Below the pieces are notes generated by a model. The model did not search any database. It had not been told where the DNA came from and was given only the letters and a program-made list of their open reading frames with translations. From an uncultured Roseovarius sp. (lineage in GTDB: Bacteria > Pseudomonadota > Alphaproteobacteria > Rhodobacterales > Rhodobacteraceae): a DNA stretch of 37,322 bases. The stretch lies in assembly GCF_947259555.1 (NCBI RefSeq), contig NZ_CAMYMD010000036.1, positions 1 through 37,322 on the forward strand. Reading direction: 5' to 3'. Within the stretch, counting starts at the first letter, position 1; every line of letters begins with the position of its first letter. The position numbers were made by a program, and so were the translations under genes. This document shows, piece by piece, positions 16,575 to 24,953 of this stretch.

Positions 16575-17558
16575 TCAGCCGACCTTCAGGACGATCTTGC
16601 CAATATGGCCGCTCGATTCCATCCGCGCATGCGCCGCCGCCGCATCGGATAGCGGAAACTCGGAATCCATCACCGGCGCAACCTTTCCCGCCTCCAGCAG
16701 GGGCCAGACATGCGCACGCAGCGCTTCGGCAATCCGCGCCTTGGCCAAGTCGCTCTGCGGGCGCAGGGTGCTGCCGGTGATCGTCAGCCGCCGCATCATC
16801 ACCTGCGCGAAATTCAGTTCCACCTTGGGCCCCTGCAAAAAGGCGATCTGCACCAGCCGCCCGTCATCGGCCAGCGCCTTGACGTTGCGCGGCAGGTACT
16901 CACCACCCACCATGTCAAGGATCAGGTCAGCGCCGCCTTCGGCCTTCAAAACCTCGACGAAATCCTCCTCGCGGTAATTTATGGCCCGTTCTGCCCCCAG
17001 TTTGACACAGGTCTCGCATTTCTCCACCGATCCGGCGGTGGTAAAGACACGCGCGCCAAATGCGTGCGCCAGTTGAATGGCCGTGGTGCCGATGCCCGAC
17101 GATCCACCATGCACCAGAAACCGCTCGCCCCCCTTGAGGCCGCCGCGCTCAAAGACATTCGACCAGACGGTGAAAAACGTCTCGGGCAGGCAGGCCGCTT
17201 CGCGCAGGCCCATGCCCCCCGGAACGGGCAGGCAATGTGCGGCGGGCGTGGCCACGTAGTCTGCATAGCCGCCACCGGGCAGCAGGGCGCAAACCTGATC
17301 GCCAATGGCCCAATCGCCGACACCCTCGCCAAGCGCCACGATCTCGCCCGCGCCTTCCAGCCCCGGCAAATCGCTCGCCGTGGGCGGTGGCGCATACATC
17401 CCCGCACGCTGCAACGCGTCAGGCCGGTTGACCCCGGCATAGGCGAGCCGGATCACCACCTCACCGGCGCGCGGCGCCGGAACAGGCCGCGTAGTGGCTT
17501 GCAACACCTCCGGCCCGCCTGCCTCGGTGATTTCAACGGCCTGCATCATAGTGGTCAT
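16575..17558 (-). CDS. NAD(P)H quinone oxidoreductase, zeta-crystallin family
   Basis: A 327-residue medium-chain reductase without the zinc sites of alcohol dehydrogenases. The GroES-like half has AYAGVNRPDALQRAGMY (about 39-55) and DLPGLEGAGEIVALG (about 63-77); the nucleotide-binding half has LVHGGSSGIGTTAIQLAHA (about 147-165). It matches PIG3/QorA-like enzymes, which reduce quinones or enones with NADPH. It sits 15 bases downstream of COQ9, a gene for ubiquinone synthesis, though many quinone reductases are unrelated to that pathway. The first ATG is used; MTTMMQ offers alternatives four residues in. Confidence 0.85.
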   Translation of the reverse strand: MTTMMQAVEITEAGGPEVLQATTRPVPAPRAGEVVIRLAYAGVNRPDALQRAGMYAPPPTASDLPGLEGAGEIVALGEGVGDWAIGDQVCALLPGGGYADYVATPAAHCLPVPGGMGLREAACLPETFFTVWSNVFERGGLKGGERFLVHGGSSGIGTTAIQLAHAFGARVFTTAGSVEKCETCVKLGAERAINYREEDFVEVLKAEGGADLILDMVGGEYLPRNVKALADDGRLVQIAFLQGPKVELNFAQVMMRRLTITGSTLRPQSDLAKARIAEALRAHVWPLLEAGKVAPVMDSEFPLSDAAAAHARMESSGHIGKIVLKVG

Positions 17559-17573
17559 CGGATCTTCCTTGTG

Positions 17574-18263
17574 TCAGTTAGAGCGGCCCCAGCGCCCCGG
17601 CATACCGGTCTGTTGGCCGGATTTCGGTGCACGGATACGGGTCATGAAGCTCAACGGCCCCGCCATCAGCCCGGATACCAGACGGTTGTCACGCGCCTTG
17701 GCCTTCACTTTCTCGATTTGCATCACGTCTTCGATGCGCCGGTCGAGAAACTCCCATGTGCGCGCAGAGCCCTCACTGTCATCGCCCAGCCAGTACAGGA
17801 CCGTCGAGCCATAGACACCCGAGAGCGTCGCCCGCTTGGTGTACCAGTTCACATCGTCCGAGGTATCGCCAAGCGCGGTCCAGACATGATCGGCGGTCTG
17901 CCACAGCGCGCGCGCCCCATCGGCGGCATAGGGCGGCAGCGAAAAGAGCGTCATGCCGCGCCGCACCAACTCACGATCCTCGACCGCCTCCAGCCGCGCG
18001 CGCACAGCAAACGCCACCCGGTCGCGAAAGCGCATCGCGCTCAGGTCGGCCTCTTCCAGCCGCTTGAGCATGGCCGCATCACCCTCGTCATGATAGGCCA
18101 GCGCCAGATCGACCGCGCCGCGCGGGCACACCGCCGTGACCAGACCGGGCGTAATATCGGCGTCCTTGGCGGCCAGCCTCAAGGTGGTTTCACTCCATCC
18201 GTCAAACGGAACATGCGGCTTGGCGGCCTCCAGCAGACGGCGCATCAGATCGGTTTGGGGCAT
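17574..18263 (-). CDS. COQ9 family protein (ubiquinone biosynthesis)
   Basis: A 229-residue COQ9-type lipid-binding protein. In mitochondria, COQ9 binds isoprenoid lipids and helps the COQ7 hydroxylase; the bacterial role is inferred. Recognisable pieces are the TetR-like N-terminal region (HVPFDGWSETTLRLAAKDADI, residues 17-37) and the C-terminal block DDVNWYTKRATLSGVYGSTVLYWLGDDSEG (about 137-165), highly typical of the family, including the WYTKR motif. The gene is divergent from rpsU, as is common in Rhodobacteraceae, and heads a minus-strand run with the quinone oxidoreductase. Confidence 0.88.
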   Translation of the reverse strand: MPQTDLMRRLLEAAKPHVPFDGWSETTLRLAAKDADITPGLVTAVCPRGAVDLALAYHDEGDAAMLKRLEEADLSAMRFRDRVAFAVRARLEAVEDRELVRRGMTLFSLPPYAADGARALWQTADHVWTALGDTSDDVNWYTKRATLSGVYGSTVLYWLGDDSEGSARTWEFLDRRIEDVMQIEKVKAKARDNRLVSGLMAGPLSFMTRIRAPKSGQQTGMPGRWGRSN

Positions 18264-18288
18264 CGGTTTTCCTCTCTGCGACGCACCC

Positions 18289-18317
18289 TAGACAAATCCG
18301 GGGCGCTTTGCTATACG
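18289..18317 (+). promoter_or_regulatory. Probable rpsU promoter
   Basis: TAGACA (18289-18294) and TATACG (18312-18317) are separated by exactly 17 bases, a good sigma-70-type match, and lie 50 bases before the rpsU start. Transcription would begin near 18324, giving a leader of about 44 bases that holds TGCAA-TC-TTGCA and the hairpin at 18355-18367. Confidence 0.55.
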
Positions 18318-18354
18318 AACGCTTCCTGCAATCTTGCAACTTTAACTTAGGAAG

Positions 18355-18367
18355 GTGGTGACACCAC
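18355..18367 (+). promoter_or_regulatory. Hairpin between the rpsU Shine-Dalgarno and start codon
   Basis: GTGGTG-A-CACCAC is a perfect inverted repeat that ends at the base before the rpsU ATG. As RNA it can form a five-pair stem with a three-base loop. The ribosome site AGGAAGG (18349-18355) touches its 5' side. Without the hairpin the spacing would be unusually long (12 bases), so the fold may bring the site to a normal distance or control S21 synthesis. Confidence 0.45.
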
Positions 18368-18574
18368 ATGCAGGTTAGTGTTCGCGACAACAATGTCGAT
18401 CAGGCGCTCCGCGCCCTGAAGAAAAAACTGCAGCGCGAAGGCGTTTTCCGCGAAATGAAGCTCAAGCAACATTTCGAGAAACCGTCCGAGAAGAAAGCGC
18501 GCGAGAAGGCCGAAGCGATTCGCCGTGCCCGTAAACTGGCACGTAAGAAAGCGCAGCGCGAAGGCATGCTCTAA
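18368..18574 (+). CDS. rpsU: 30S ribosomal protein S21
   Basis: A 68-residue basic protein of the small ribosomal subunit that helps base-pair the anti-Shine-Dalgarno region with mRNA. The sequence [37 protein letters not shown] and the Arg/Lys-rich C-terminal helix are diagnostic. The ATG is directly preceded by the GTGGTGACACCAC inverted repeat. It is a single-gene unit with its own promoter and a T-tailed terminator. Confidence 0.96.
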   Translation: MQVSVRDNNVDQALRALKKKLQREGVFREMKLKQHFEKPSEKKAREKAEAIRRARKLARKKAQREGML

Positions 18575-18607
18575 AAGCTTTACCCGCGGTTTTTTGCGGC
18601 ACGATTT

Positions 18608-18647
18608 GACGACCCCCGGGCATCCGCTTCGGGGGTTTGTCGTTTTT
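18608..18647 (+). terminator. Rho-independent terminator of rpsU
   Basis: CCCCCG (18613-18618) pairs with CGGGGG (18630-18635), the stem is extended below a small bulge by ACGA (18609-18612) with TCGT (18640-18643), and a run of T follows (18643-18647). It starts 34 bases after the rpsU stop. Confidence 0.75.
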
Positions 18648-18660
18648 GAGGGCGTCGTCA

Positions 18661-18720
18661 GGGGGCCTTGCCCCCGTCGCCCCAAGGGGCGACTCCCCCA
18701 GAGTATTTTTGCCAAAAAGA
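18661..18720 (+). repeat. Dispersed intergenic repeat, copy 2
   Basis: The same block order as at 3107-3150: GGGGGCCTTGCCCCC hairpin, C-rich block, then GAGTATTTTTGCCAAAAAGA. It differs by an extra GTCGCCCCAAGGGGCGAC hairpin inserted between the first hairpin and the CCCCCAGAGTATTTT block. It lies between the rpsU terminator and the small gene on the other strand. Confidence 0.65.
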
Positions 18721-18728
18721 GGCCGCGA

Positions 18729-18917
18729 TCAGCCCAGTCGGCAGAGCGGCGCGTCTTTCAGCAGCGAGGTGACGAAACGGCCCTCGGCGGTGTCGCGGAT
18801 GCCGTAGCCATAGCCGCGCAGGCGGTGCTTCCACTCGCGCTCGGACACGGCGAGGTGACGCTCACGCAGGACAAGATCGCGGATGTCGCGGTTGGGTTCA
18901 GTCTGGTTCAGGTTCAT
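18729..18917 (-). CDS. Small conserved hypothetical protein
   Basis: A 62-residue hydrophilic, Arg-rich protein (MNLNQTEPNRDIRDLVLRE...). No transmembrane segment or metal motif is seen; the middle is helix-forming (RDLVLRERHLAVSEREWKHRL) followed by RGYGYGIRDTAEGRFVTSLL. I chose ATG 18917, which has GGAA at a suitable distance, over ATG 18926. I recall similar short proteins in other Rhodobacteraceae, but the function is unknown. It stands alone, beside the dispersed repeat. Confidence 0.55.
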   Translation of the reverse strand: MNLNQTEPNRDIRDLVLRERHLAVSEREWKHRLRGYGYGIRDTAEGRFVTSLLKDAPLCRLG

Positions 18918-19020
18918 CGTTTCCATCCCTGTTACGGTTTTCCGATAATTCAGGGATAGTTGACGTATGTGGCATCAATCGCGCCGGATTGTGGCGCGGT
19001 TTGGGAAATGTCGCGACGGC

Positions 19021-19743
19021 TCAGTGAGTTTCGGCATCGACCCTTTCAAGCTGAGCCGCATGCTCCTGCCGCGCCCGCGCCGCCGCGATCAGCGCGCGGA
19101 AAATGCCCATTTGCCGATGCGCGTAAAACAGATGCTCCGGGTGCCATTGCACGCCCATTGCAAACGGCTCCTCGACCCGCTCGATGGCCTGAATCATGCC
19201 GCCCTGATCGCGCGCCGCCACGCGCAGCCCTTCGCCCAGCCGGTCCACTGCTTGCGTATGCAGCGCGTTGACCTTCATCGGCTCTGTGCCCGCCAGATGC
19301 GCCAGCCGCGTGCCCGGCTCGATATGCACGGTCTTGCGCGGCAGCACGGTGCGGATATGGTCGCTCGCCTCATAGGTCGCATACGCATCCTGATGCAGCG
19401 TGCCGCCCAGTGCGATGTTGAGCATCTGACTGCCCCGGCAGATGCCCAGCACCGGCTTGGATTTCACGAACGCCCCCAGCAACACCCCCCGCTCCAGCGC
19501 ATCGCGCGCCGGGTCGAGCCGGGCCGAGGTCACAATCCGCCCGCCATAGAGATCCGGCGAGATATCGTCGCCGCCGCCGATGATCACCCCGTCCACACTG
19601 TCGATCTCCGCCCTGCGCCCGGCCTGCCAGCGCCGCGCACACCCGCCCGCCAGCCAGACATTGAGCGCAATCAGCGGAAAGATGCGCCAGCCCGAGCGGC
19701 GCGAGACGGTGACCCCGATCACGGGGCGGTTGGATCGGGTCAT
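19021..19743 (-). CDS. Gamma-glutamyl-gamma-aminobutyrate hydrolase-like peptidase C26
   Basis: A 240-residue class I glutamine-amidotransferase-fold hydrolase. The nucleophile Cys is in GICRGSQMLNIALGG, and the His-Glu pair is in GVQWHPEHL. Family members such as PuuD cleave gamma-glutamyl amide bonds. The ATG at 19743 overlaps the stop of the upstream amidoligase gene (19740-19743); a 54-residue extension to 19905 would run through that gene and is not used. Coupling to an amidoligase suggests that it hydrolyses, or edits, the bond that the amidoligase makes. No puu or GABA genes are adjacent, so the PuuD name is not applied. Confidence 0.8.
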   Translation of the reverse strand: MTRSNRPVIGVTVSRRSGWRIFPLIALNVWLAGGCARRWQAGRRAEIDSVDGVIIGGGDDISPDLYGGRIVTSARLDPARDALERGVLLGAFVKSKPVLGICRGSQMLNIALGGTLHQDAYATYEASDHIRTVLPRKTVHIEPGTRLAHLAGTEPMKVNALHTQAVDRLGEGLRVAARDQGGMIQAIERVEEPFAMGVQWHPEHLFYAHRQMGIFRALIAAARARQEHAAQLERVDAETH

Positions 19744-20687
19744 GTCCCGGTCAGCCCCGCCGTTTGCAGGATACGGTCCGCCCGCGCAGCCCAGCTTTGC
19801 CGCGAAATCGTCAGGAGACCATGATCGTCCTCCCAGGCCCGCGCCAGCCGGTCGAGCAGCGCCGCATCGGCGGCGACCCGCTCCACCGTCAGCCAACGCC
19901 GCCATTCATCGGCAATCGACCATCCCGCCTCGTCGATCCGGCAATCGGGCAGGCGGAAATGAAACGTCGGGCGCGCCGAGGTCTTGTCGGAAATCGCGGC
20001 GGCGATGCGGTCAGGGTCGAACTGCGCAAGGATCGGCAGCATGTCGAGACCGCGATTGCGGCTCGGCGTATGCTCCAGATAGAGCCCCGTCACATGGTCA
20101 CGCTTGGCCTCCGGCCCCGCCTTGATCAGGGCGCGTACGAAATCGGTGGGATAAGGATCGGTGAACGGCAACAGGCGGCGCGACTCGTCAATCGGATCAT
20201 TGATGCGCAGCCAGTCCTCGATCAGCGCGTAGGCCAGCAGCGGACGCGTGATATCCGCCTCGCTCGCGATTTCGATATTGAGATGCAGGCCAAAGCCAAA
20301 GAACCAGCCCGCGCCGCTGCCCAGCGCCCCGGCCGCACGCAAATGATCGCGCAGCGCGTCGAGCCGCGCCAGCCCCTCCATATCCAGCGGTTCGGTCACG
20401 ATCTCGACCGGCACCACCTCGCGCCCCAGATCGAGCGCCAGATCGCGCAGCTTGCTCTTTTGTGCCTTGCGCAAAAAGATATCGAGATAGACCTCCAGTC
20501 GCCCGATGCGGCTGTCCTCGACATGCCAGATATGGCTATCGACCTGTTTGATGGTGCCGCCCACCGCCTCGGCACATAAACGCGCCACCTCGGCCTCGGG
20601 CAGCCCGCCCAGCTCGATCTCGACGCCCACGAGGCGCGGATCACCCCTGGCGTTGACGGGCTGTGGCAGGGGCGCGAACTCCGCCAC
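19740..20687 (-). CDS. Putative amidoligase
   Basis: A 315-residue protein of the amidoligase_2 type (COOH-NH2 ligase fold related to glutamine synthetase and GCS). The N-terminal strand VGVEIELGG (20-28) carries the E-x-E metal/ATP signature, and a central GFGLHLNIEI block (about 129-138) gives the other expected active-site residues. Family members are predicted to join an amino group to a carboxylate using ATP. Its start lies three bases from the rlmN stop and its stop overlaps the peptidase C26 start, forming a tight run. The association of such ligases with GAT-fold hydrolases has been noted in comparative genomics; the product here is unknown. Confidence 0.7.
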   Translation of the reverse strand: MAEFAPLPQPVNARGDPRLVGVEIELGGLPEAEVARLCAEAVGGTIKQVDSHIWHVEDSRIGRLEVYLDIFLRKAQKSKLRDLALDLGREVVPVEIVTEPLDMEGLARLDALRDHLRAAGALGSGAGWFFGFGLHLNIEIASEADITRPLLAYALIEDWLRINDPIDESRRLLPFTDPYPTDFVRALIKAGPEAKRDHVTGLYLEHTPSRNRGLDMLPILAQFDPDRIAAAISDKTSARPTFHFRLPDCRIDEAGWSIADEWRRWLTVERVAADAALLDRLARAWEDDHGLLTISRQSWAARADRILQTAGLTGT

Positions 20688-20690
20688 TGA

Positions 20691-21869
20691 TCAGAGCCCC
20701 GCCTCGGCCTCGATATCACGGCGCGGCTTGCGGGCGCGCTCGGTGGCGGATTTCAACTGCCCGCAGGCGGCCATGATATCCTCGCCGCGCGGCGTGCGGA
20801 TGGGGCTCGCATAGCCCGCCTTGTAGATGATGTCGGCAAACCGCTCGATCCGCTCCCAGTCGCTGCGCTGATGCGGCGCGCCGGGCCATTCGTTGAACGG
20901 GATAAGGTTGATCTTGGCCGGAATGCCCTTGATCAGCTGCACCAGACGGCGCGCGTCGGCATCGCTGTCATTGACGTCCTTGAGCATGACATATTCAAAC
21001 GTGATCCGCTCGGAATTGGACAGGCGCGGATACTCGCGCAGCGCGCCCAGCAGCGTCTCGATATTCCATTTCTTGTTGATCGGCACCAGCCGGTCGCGCA
21101 CCTCGTCGGTGGTGGCGTGAAAGCTGACTGCGAGCAGACAGCCGATCTCTTGCGCCGTCTTGGCGATCTCCGGCACCACGCCGCTTGTCGACAGGGTGAT
21201 CCGGCGGCGCGACAGTGAAATCCCCTCGCCATCCATCGCAATCTTCATCGCGTCGCGCACATTGTCGAAATTATAGAGCGGCTCGCCCATGCCCATGAGC
21301 ACGATATTGCTGATCAGACGCGGACGCTCACCCGCGCCCTCGCCGGGGCGCGGCCATTCCTCCAGATCGTCGCGGGCCAGCATGACCTGACCGATGATCT
21401 CTCCGGCGGTGAGGTTGCGCACCAGCTTTTGCGTGCCGGTATGGCAGAACGAACAGGTCAGCGTGCAGCCCACCTGAGACGAGATGCACAGCGTGCCGCG
21501 ATCGGTCTCGGGGATATAGACCACCTCGACCTCATGCCCGCCTGCGATCCGCACAAGATATTTGCGCGTGCCGTCGGCGCTGACTTGTCGGCTCACCACC
21601 TCGGGGATCTCGATCACGAATTTTTCAGCCAGATCGGCGCGATACGCCTTGGCGAGATTGGTCATCGCGTTAAAGTCGCGCACGCCCCATTGATAAATCC
21701 ATTGCCAGATCTGATTGACCCGCATCTTGGCCTGCTTTTCCGGCGTACCATGCGCGATCAGAACCTCGCGCAGCCGGTCCCGGGTCAGCCCGACCAGATT
21801 GATCGGCCCGTCGGGCAGCTTGCGGGGAATGGTCATCACGTCCTGCGTGATCGGGGCGGTCTGTGTCAT
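20691..21869 (-). CDS. rlmN: 23S rRNA (adenine2503-C2)/tRNA methyltransferase RlmN
   Basis: A 392-residue radical SAM enzyme that methylates C2 of A2503 in 23S rRNA and A37 of some tRNAs. The 4Fe-4S/SAM motif is Cys135-x3-Cys139-x2-Cys142 (CTLTCSFC). The two mechanistic cysteines are candidates Cys369 (AACGQL), expected to carry the methyl group, and Cys128. [12 protein letters not shown] and [12 protein letters not shown] are typical. ATG 21869 begins [10 protein letters not shown]; a 24-residue extension to 21941 looks non-coding. It leads the run rlmN - amidoligase - peptidase C26. Confidence 0.94.
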   Translation of the reverse strand: MTQTAPITQDVMTIPRKLPDGPINLVGLTRDRLREVLIAHGTPEKQAKMRVNQIWQWIYQWGVRDFNAMTNLAKAYRADLAEKFVIEIPEVVSRQVSADGTRKYLVRIAGGHEVEVVYIPETDRGTLCISSQVGCTLTCSFCHTGTQKLVRNLTAGEIIGQVMLARDDLEEWPRPGEGAGERPRLISNIVLMGMGEPLYNFDNVRDAMKIAMDGEGISLSRRRITLSTSGVVPEIAKTAQEIGCLLAVSFHATTDEVRDRLVPINKKWNIETLLGALREYPRLSNSERITFEYVMLKDVNDSDADARRLVQLIKGIPAKINLIPFNEWPGAPHQRSDWERIERFADIIYKAGYASPIRTPRGEDIMAACGQLKSATERARKPRRDIEAEAGL

Positions 21870-22029
21870 GGCTCTTTCGCGCGTCTGAGGGAATGTCACG
21901 TCATATAGGGGTTTGGCACCGATTCCAAAACCTCTTTGCACCGGGACGCGGGCGCTGTCCCATTTTGGTCACCCCTGCAGAGCGACGGGAGCGTTGTCTG
22001 AAACGGTGGCAAATCCGATCTGACAAACG

Positions 22030-22073
22030 CCGCGTCGCCCCACCGACGCAATACCGACAGAATACCGACGCGG
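22030..22073. repeat. Inverted repeat enclosing an 11-base-spaced ACCGAC array
   Basis: CCGCGTCG (22030-22037) and CGACGCGG (22066-22073) are perfect complements. Inside and overlapping lie three ACCGAC copies at 22042, 22053 and 22064, spaced 11 bases apart. The site is in the 214-base gap between the tag stop and the rlmN start. It may act in transcription ending for tag or regulation of rlmN; nothing else in that gap stands out. Confidence 0.45.
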
Positions 22074-22083
22074 GTACAGCCCC

Positions 22084-22650
22084 TTATCCCAGCCGCGCCA
22101 CCGGTTCGTGGCGGGGGCAGGTGACGAGGTGGTCGTTGACCATGCCCACCGCCTGCATGAAGGCATAGACGATGGTGGGGCCGCAGAACTTGAAGCCGCG
22201 TTTCTTCAAATCTTTCGAAATTTTTACGGAAAGATCGGTCTGCGCGGGCACCTCCGCAAGGGTCCGCCAACGGGTCTGAAGCGGGCGCCCGCCGACGTGA
22301 TCCCAGAGGTAACGATCAAAGCCCTGCTCGGCCTCGATCGCCTGCCACGCGCGGGCGTTTCCGATGGTCGCCTCGATCTTGCCCCGGTGCCGGATGATAC
22401 CCGGATTGGCCAGCAGCCGGGTGACCTCGGCCTCCCCCCAGCCTGCGATCACATCCGGGTCAAGCCCCTGAAACGCCTTGCGAAAATTCTCGCGCTTGCG
22501 CAGGATGGTGATCCAGCTCAGCCCCGCCTGAAACCCGTCGAGAATGAGCTTTTCCCACAGCGCGCGACTGTCGTATTCGGGCACGCCCCACTCATTGTCG
22601 TGATAGGCCTCATAGAGCGCATCCGCGCCAACCCAACCGCATCGCTCCAT
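22084..22650 (-). CDS. tag: DNA-3-methyladenine glycosylase I
   Basis: A 188-residue base-excision repair enzyme that removes 3-methyladenine from alkylated DNA. The zinc-snap ligands of E. coli Tag are conserved in position: Cys4 (MERCGW), His17 (AYHDNEWG), His174 and Cys178 (HLVTCPRH). The core YHDNEWGVPEYDSRALWEKLILDGFQAGLSW is diagnostic, including the catalytic-pocket Glu. It is probably transcribed alone; the divergent EAL gene starts 112 bases away. Confidence 0.94.
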   Translation of the reverse strand: MERCGWVGADALYEAYHDNEWGVPEYDSRALWEKLILDGFQAGLSWITILRKRENFRKAFQGLDPDVIAGWGEAEVTRLLANPGIIRHRGKIEATIGNARAWQAIEAEQGFDRYLWDHVGGRPLQTRWRTLAEVPAQTDLSVKISKDLKKRGFKFCGPTIVYAFMQAVGMVNDHLVTCPRHEPVARLG

Positions 22651-22762
22651 ATGTCCTGCCTCCGATTTCGCTCGGGTGAGCGTTGATTAGTCGAATGCGC
22701 ACCTTAAACCCTCCTTAATCCATCTGCCACAGGTTGAGAACACGCCAGTTTCGGAGACGCAG

Positions 22763-23599
22763 ATGGGTCAGAAAAAGAAATGGGCCGATATTCCGGCCGG
22801 GTTGGATAGTCCGCTTTCCTACGCTGTCTCGGCGCGGGACAGAACCGCAATCGACATGGTCAAAAGAGCCGTCCGTCACAAGCAGGTCATGCTCGCCTAC
22901 CAGGCGATCGTTCCCGCCCGCCAACAGGATCGGGCAGCCTTTTACGAGGGGTTGATTCGTGTGATGGACCCGACCGGGCGGGTCATTCCGGCGAGCGAGT
23001 TCATCAATGAGATCGAAGTGACGGAGACAGGACGAATCATCGATTGTCTCGCGCTGGAAAAGGGTTTGCACACGCTGACCAACTGCCCGGATCTCAGGCT
23101 GGCGCTCAACATGTCAGCGCGATCCATCGGCTACCCTCGTTGGATGCGCGTTCTGAAACGCGGGCTGGGTGAAGACCCGACGGTGGCGGAAAGGCTAATA
23201 CTGGAGATCACCGAGCGCTCTGCCATGCTCGTGCCGGAACTTGTCACCGGGTTCATGAAGGACCTGCAACACAAAGGCGTCAGCTTTGCCCTCGATGACT
23301 TTGGGGCAGGCTTTACATCCTTCAGACTTCTCAAGGATTTCTATTTTGACATCCTCAAGATCGACGGACAGTTCATTCGGGGCATCGCGACCGATCCCGA
23401 TAATCAGGTCCTGGCCGCCGCCCTCGCGAGCATCGGGCGACAGTTCGACATGGTGACCGTGGCAGAAAGCGTTGAGAAACCACAGGATGCCGAATATCTC
23501 ACTGCGCTTGGGATAGACTGCCTGCAAGGCTACTATTTCGGAGCACCCACAGTGCATCCGCCCTGGCTCGACGTCAGCCTTGACCAGACGAGCGCCTGA
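22763..23599 (+). CDS. EAL-domain cyclic-di-GMP phosphodiesterase
   Basis: A 278-residue stand-alone EAL protein with no GGDEF, PAS or membrane segment, expected to hydrolyse c-di-GMP in the cytoplasm. The catalytic residues are all present: Glu62 in the signature (YEGLIR, E-x-L-x-R form), Asn116 (NMSARS), Glu148 (LEITE), Asp178-Asp179 (DDFGAGF), Lys199 (KIDGQF), Glu235 (AESVE, usually AEGVE) and Gln255 (QGYYFG). The ATG follows GGAGACGC. It stands alone between tag and phaA. Such proteins commonly influence motile or attached growth. Confidence 0.88.
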   Translation: MGQKKKWADIPAGLDSPLSYAVSARDRTAIDMVKRAVRHKQVMLAYQAIVPARQQDRAAFYEGLIRVMDPTGRVIPASEFINEIEVTETGRIIDCLALEKGLHTLTNCPDLRLALNMSARSIGYPRWMRVLKRGLGEDPTVAERLILEITERSAMLVPELVTGFMKDLQHKGVSFALDDFGAGFTSFRLLKDFYFDILKIDGQFIRGIATDPDNQVLAAALASIGRQFDMVTVAESVEKPQDAEYLTALGIDCLQGYYFGAPTVHPPWLDVSLDQTSA

Positions 23600-23740
23600 A
23601 TGTGACACTCCGTCCGTTGTCGCATCGCAGCATCTGAGATATGACGCGACGTAACGGCAGAGGATAGGATCGGGGAAGCATTCCAATATGCGCTCCGCAA
23701 TGCCATCCTCGGCCCGGGCAATTCCTGGTGGAGGACAAAG

Positions 23741-24916
23741 ATGACCAATGTAGTAATCGCATCCGCAGCACGCACCGCTGTTGGATCATTTGGCGGCGGG
23801 TTCGCCAACACCCCTGCGCACGATCTGGGCGCGGCCGTTCTGGAGGCTGTAGTCGCGCGCGCAGGCATCGACAAATCCGAGGTCAGCGAAACGATCCTGG
23901 GTCAGGTTTTGACTGCGGCCCAAGGCCAAAATCCGGCGCGCCAAGCGCATGTGAATGCCGGGCTGCCGATCGAATCCGCGGCCTGGGGGATCAACCAGGT
24001 TTGCGGTTCGGGCCTGCGGGCTGTGGCCTTGGGCGCGCAGCACATCCAACTGGGCGATGCCAGCATCATCTGCGCGGGCGGTCAGGAAAACATGACGCTC
24101 TCTCCCCATGCCGCGCATCTGCGCGCGGGTCACAAGATGGGCGACATGAAATACATCGACACGATGATCCGTGATGGTCTTTGGGACGCGTTCAACGGCT
24201 ATCACATGGGTCAGACCGCCGAGAACGTCGCAGAGAAATGGCAGATCAGCCGCGATCAGCAAGACGAGTTCGCCGTTGCCAGCCAGAACAAGGCCGAAGC
24301 CGCGCAGAAGGCGGGCAAGTTCGATGACGAGGTGATCGCCTTTACCGTCAAGACCCGCAAGGGCGATATCGTCGTCGACAAGGACGAGTATATCCGCCAC
24401 GGCGCGAATATCGACGCGATGTCCAAGATGCGCCCGGCCTTTACCAAGGACGGGTCGGTTACGGCGGCCAATGCCAGCGGCCTCAATGACGGGGCCGCCG
24501 CCACCCTGCTGATGAGCGCCGACGAGGCCGAGCGCCGCGGCATCGAGCCGCTGGCGCGCATCGCCTCTTATGCCACCGCCGGGCTCGACCCCTCGATCAT
24601 GGGCGTTGGCCCGATCCATGCCAGCCGCAAAGCGCTCGAAAAGGCGGGCTGGTCGGTCGGCGATCTCGACCTCGTGGAAGCAAACGAGGCCTTTGCCGCA
24701 CAGGCCTGTGCGGTCAACAAGGACATGGGCTGGGACCCGTCGATCGTGAACGTCAACGGCGGGGCAATCGCGATTGGCCACCCCATTGGCGCTTCGGGCT
24801 GCCGGGTGCTCAACACGCTCCTGTTCGAGATGCAGCGGCGCGGGGCCAAAAAGGGCCTTGCCACGCTCTGCATCGGCGGCGGCATGGGCGTCGCCATGTG
24901 CATCGAGCGTCCCTGA
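23741..24916 (+). CDS. phaA: Acetyl-CoA C-acetyltransferase (beta-ketothiolase)
   Basis: A 391-residue thiolase that condenses two acetyl-CoA to acetoacetyl-CoA, the first step of polyhydroxybutyrate synthesis; it can also run in reverse. The catalytic residues match biosynthetic thiolases: Cys88 (QVCGSG), His347 (IGHPIGASG) and Cys377 (LCIGGGMG). The sequence MTNVVIASAARTAVGSFGG is typical of PhaA. GGAGG lies upstream of the ATG. The next gene is phaB, but a strong terminator separates the two, so phaB probably has its own promoter too. Confidence 0.93.
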   Translation: MTNVVIASAARTAVGSFGGGFANTPAHDLGAAVLEAVVARAGIDKSEVSETILGQVLTAAQGQNPARQAHVNAGLPIESAAWGINQVCGSGLRAVALGAQHIQLGDASIICAGGQENMTLSPHAAHLRAGHKMGDMKYIDTMIRDGLWDAFNGYHMGQTAENVAEKWQISRDQQDEFAVASQNKAEAAQKAGKFDDEVIAFTVKTRKGDIVVDKDEYIRHGANIDAMSKMRPAFTKDGSVTAANASGLNDGAAATLLMSADEAERRGIEPLARIASYATAGLDPSIMGVGPIHASRKALEKAGWSVGDLDLVEANEAFAAQACAVNKDMGWDPSIVNVNGGAIAIGHPIGASGCRVLNTLLFEMQRRGAKKGLATLCIGGGMGVAMCIERP

Positions 24917-24953
24917 GCAAGGGCGCGGTCCTGACGCGGTGGATCACAACAAA

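Noticed and set aside
16710..18350. Long open frame on the plus strand (546 codons)
   Set aside because: It lies opposite the quinone oxidoreductase and COQ9 genes, both clearly recognisable on the minus strand, and has shadow-like composition.
19021..19743. puuD of a putrescine pathway
   Set aside because: No puuA, puuB or puuC lies nearby; the partner is an amidoligase, so only the family name is given.
22042..22069. CRISPR array or replication iterons
   Set aside because: The ACCGAC copies are only six bases, three in number and 11 bases apart. There are no spacers, cas genes or replication genes.
22763..23599. Inactive (degenerate) EAL protein
   Set aside because: The EGL signature and AESVE variant first looked degenerate, but all metal and catalytic residues are present.
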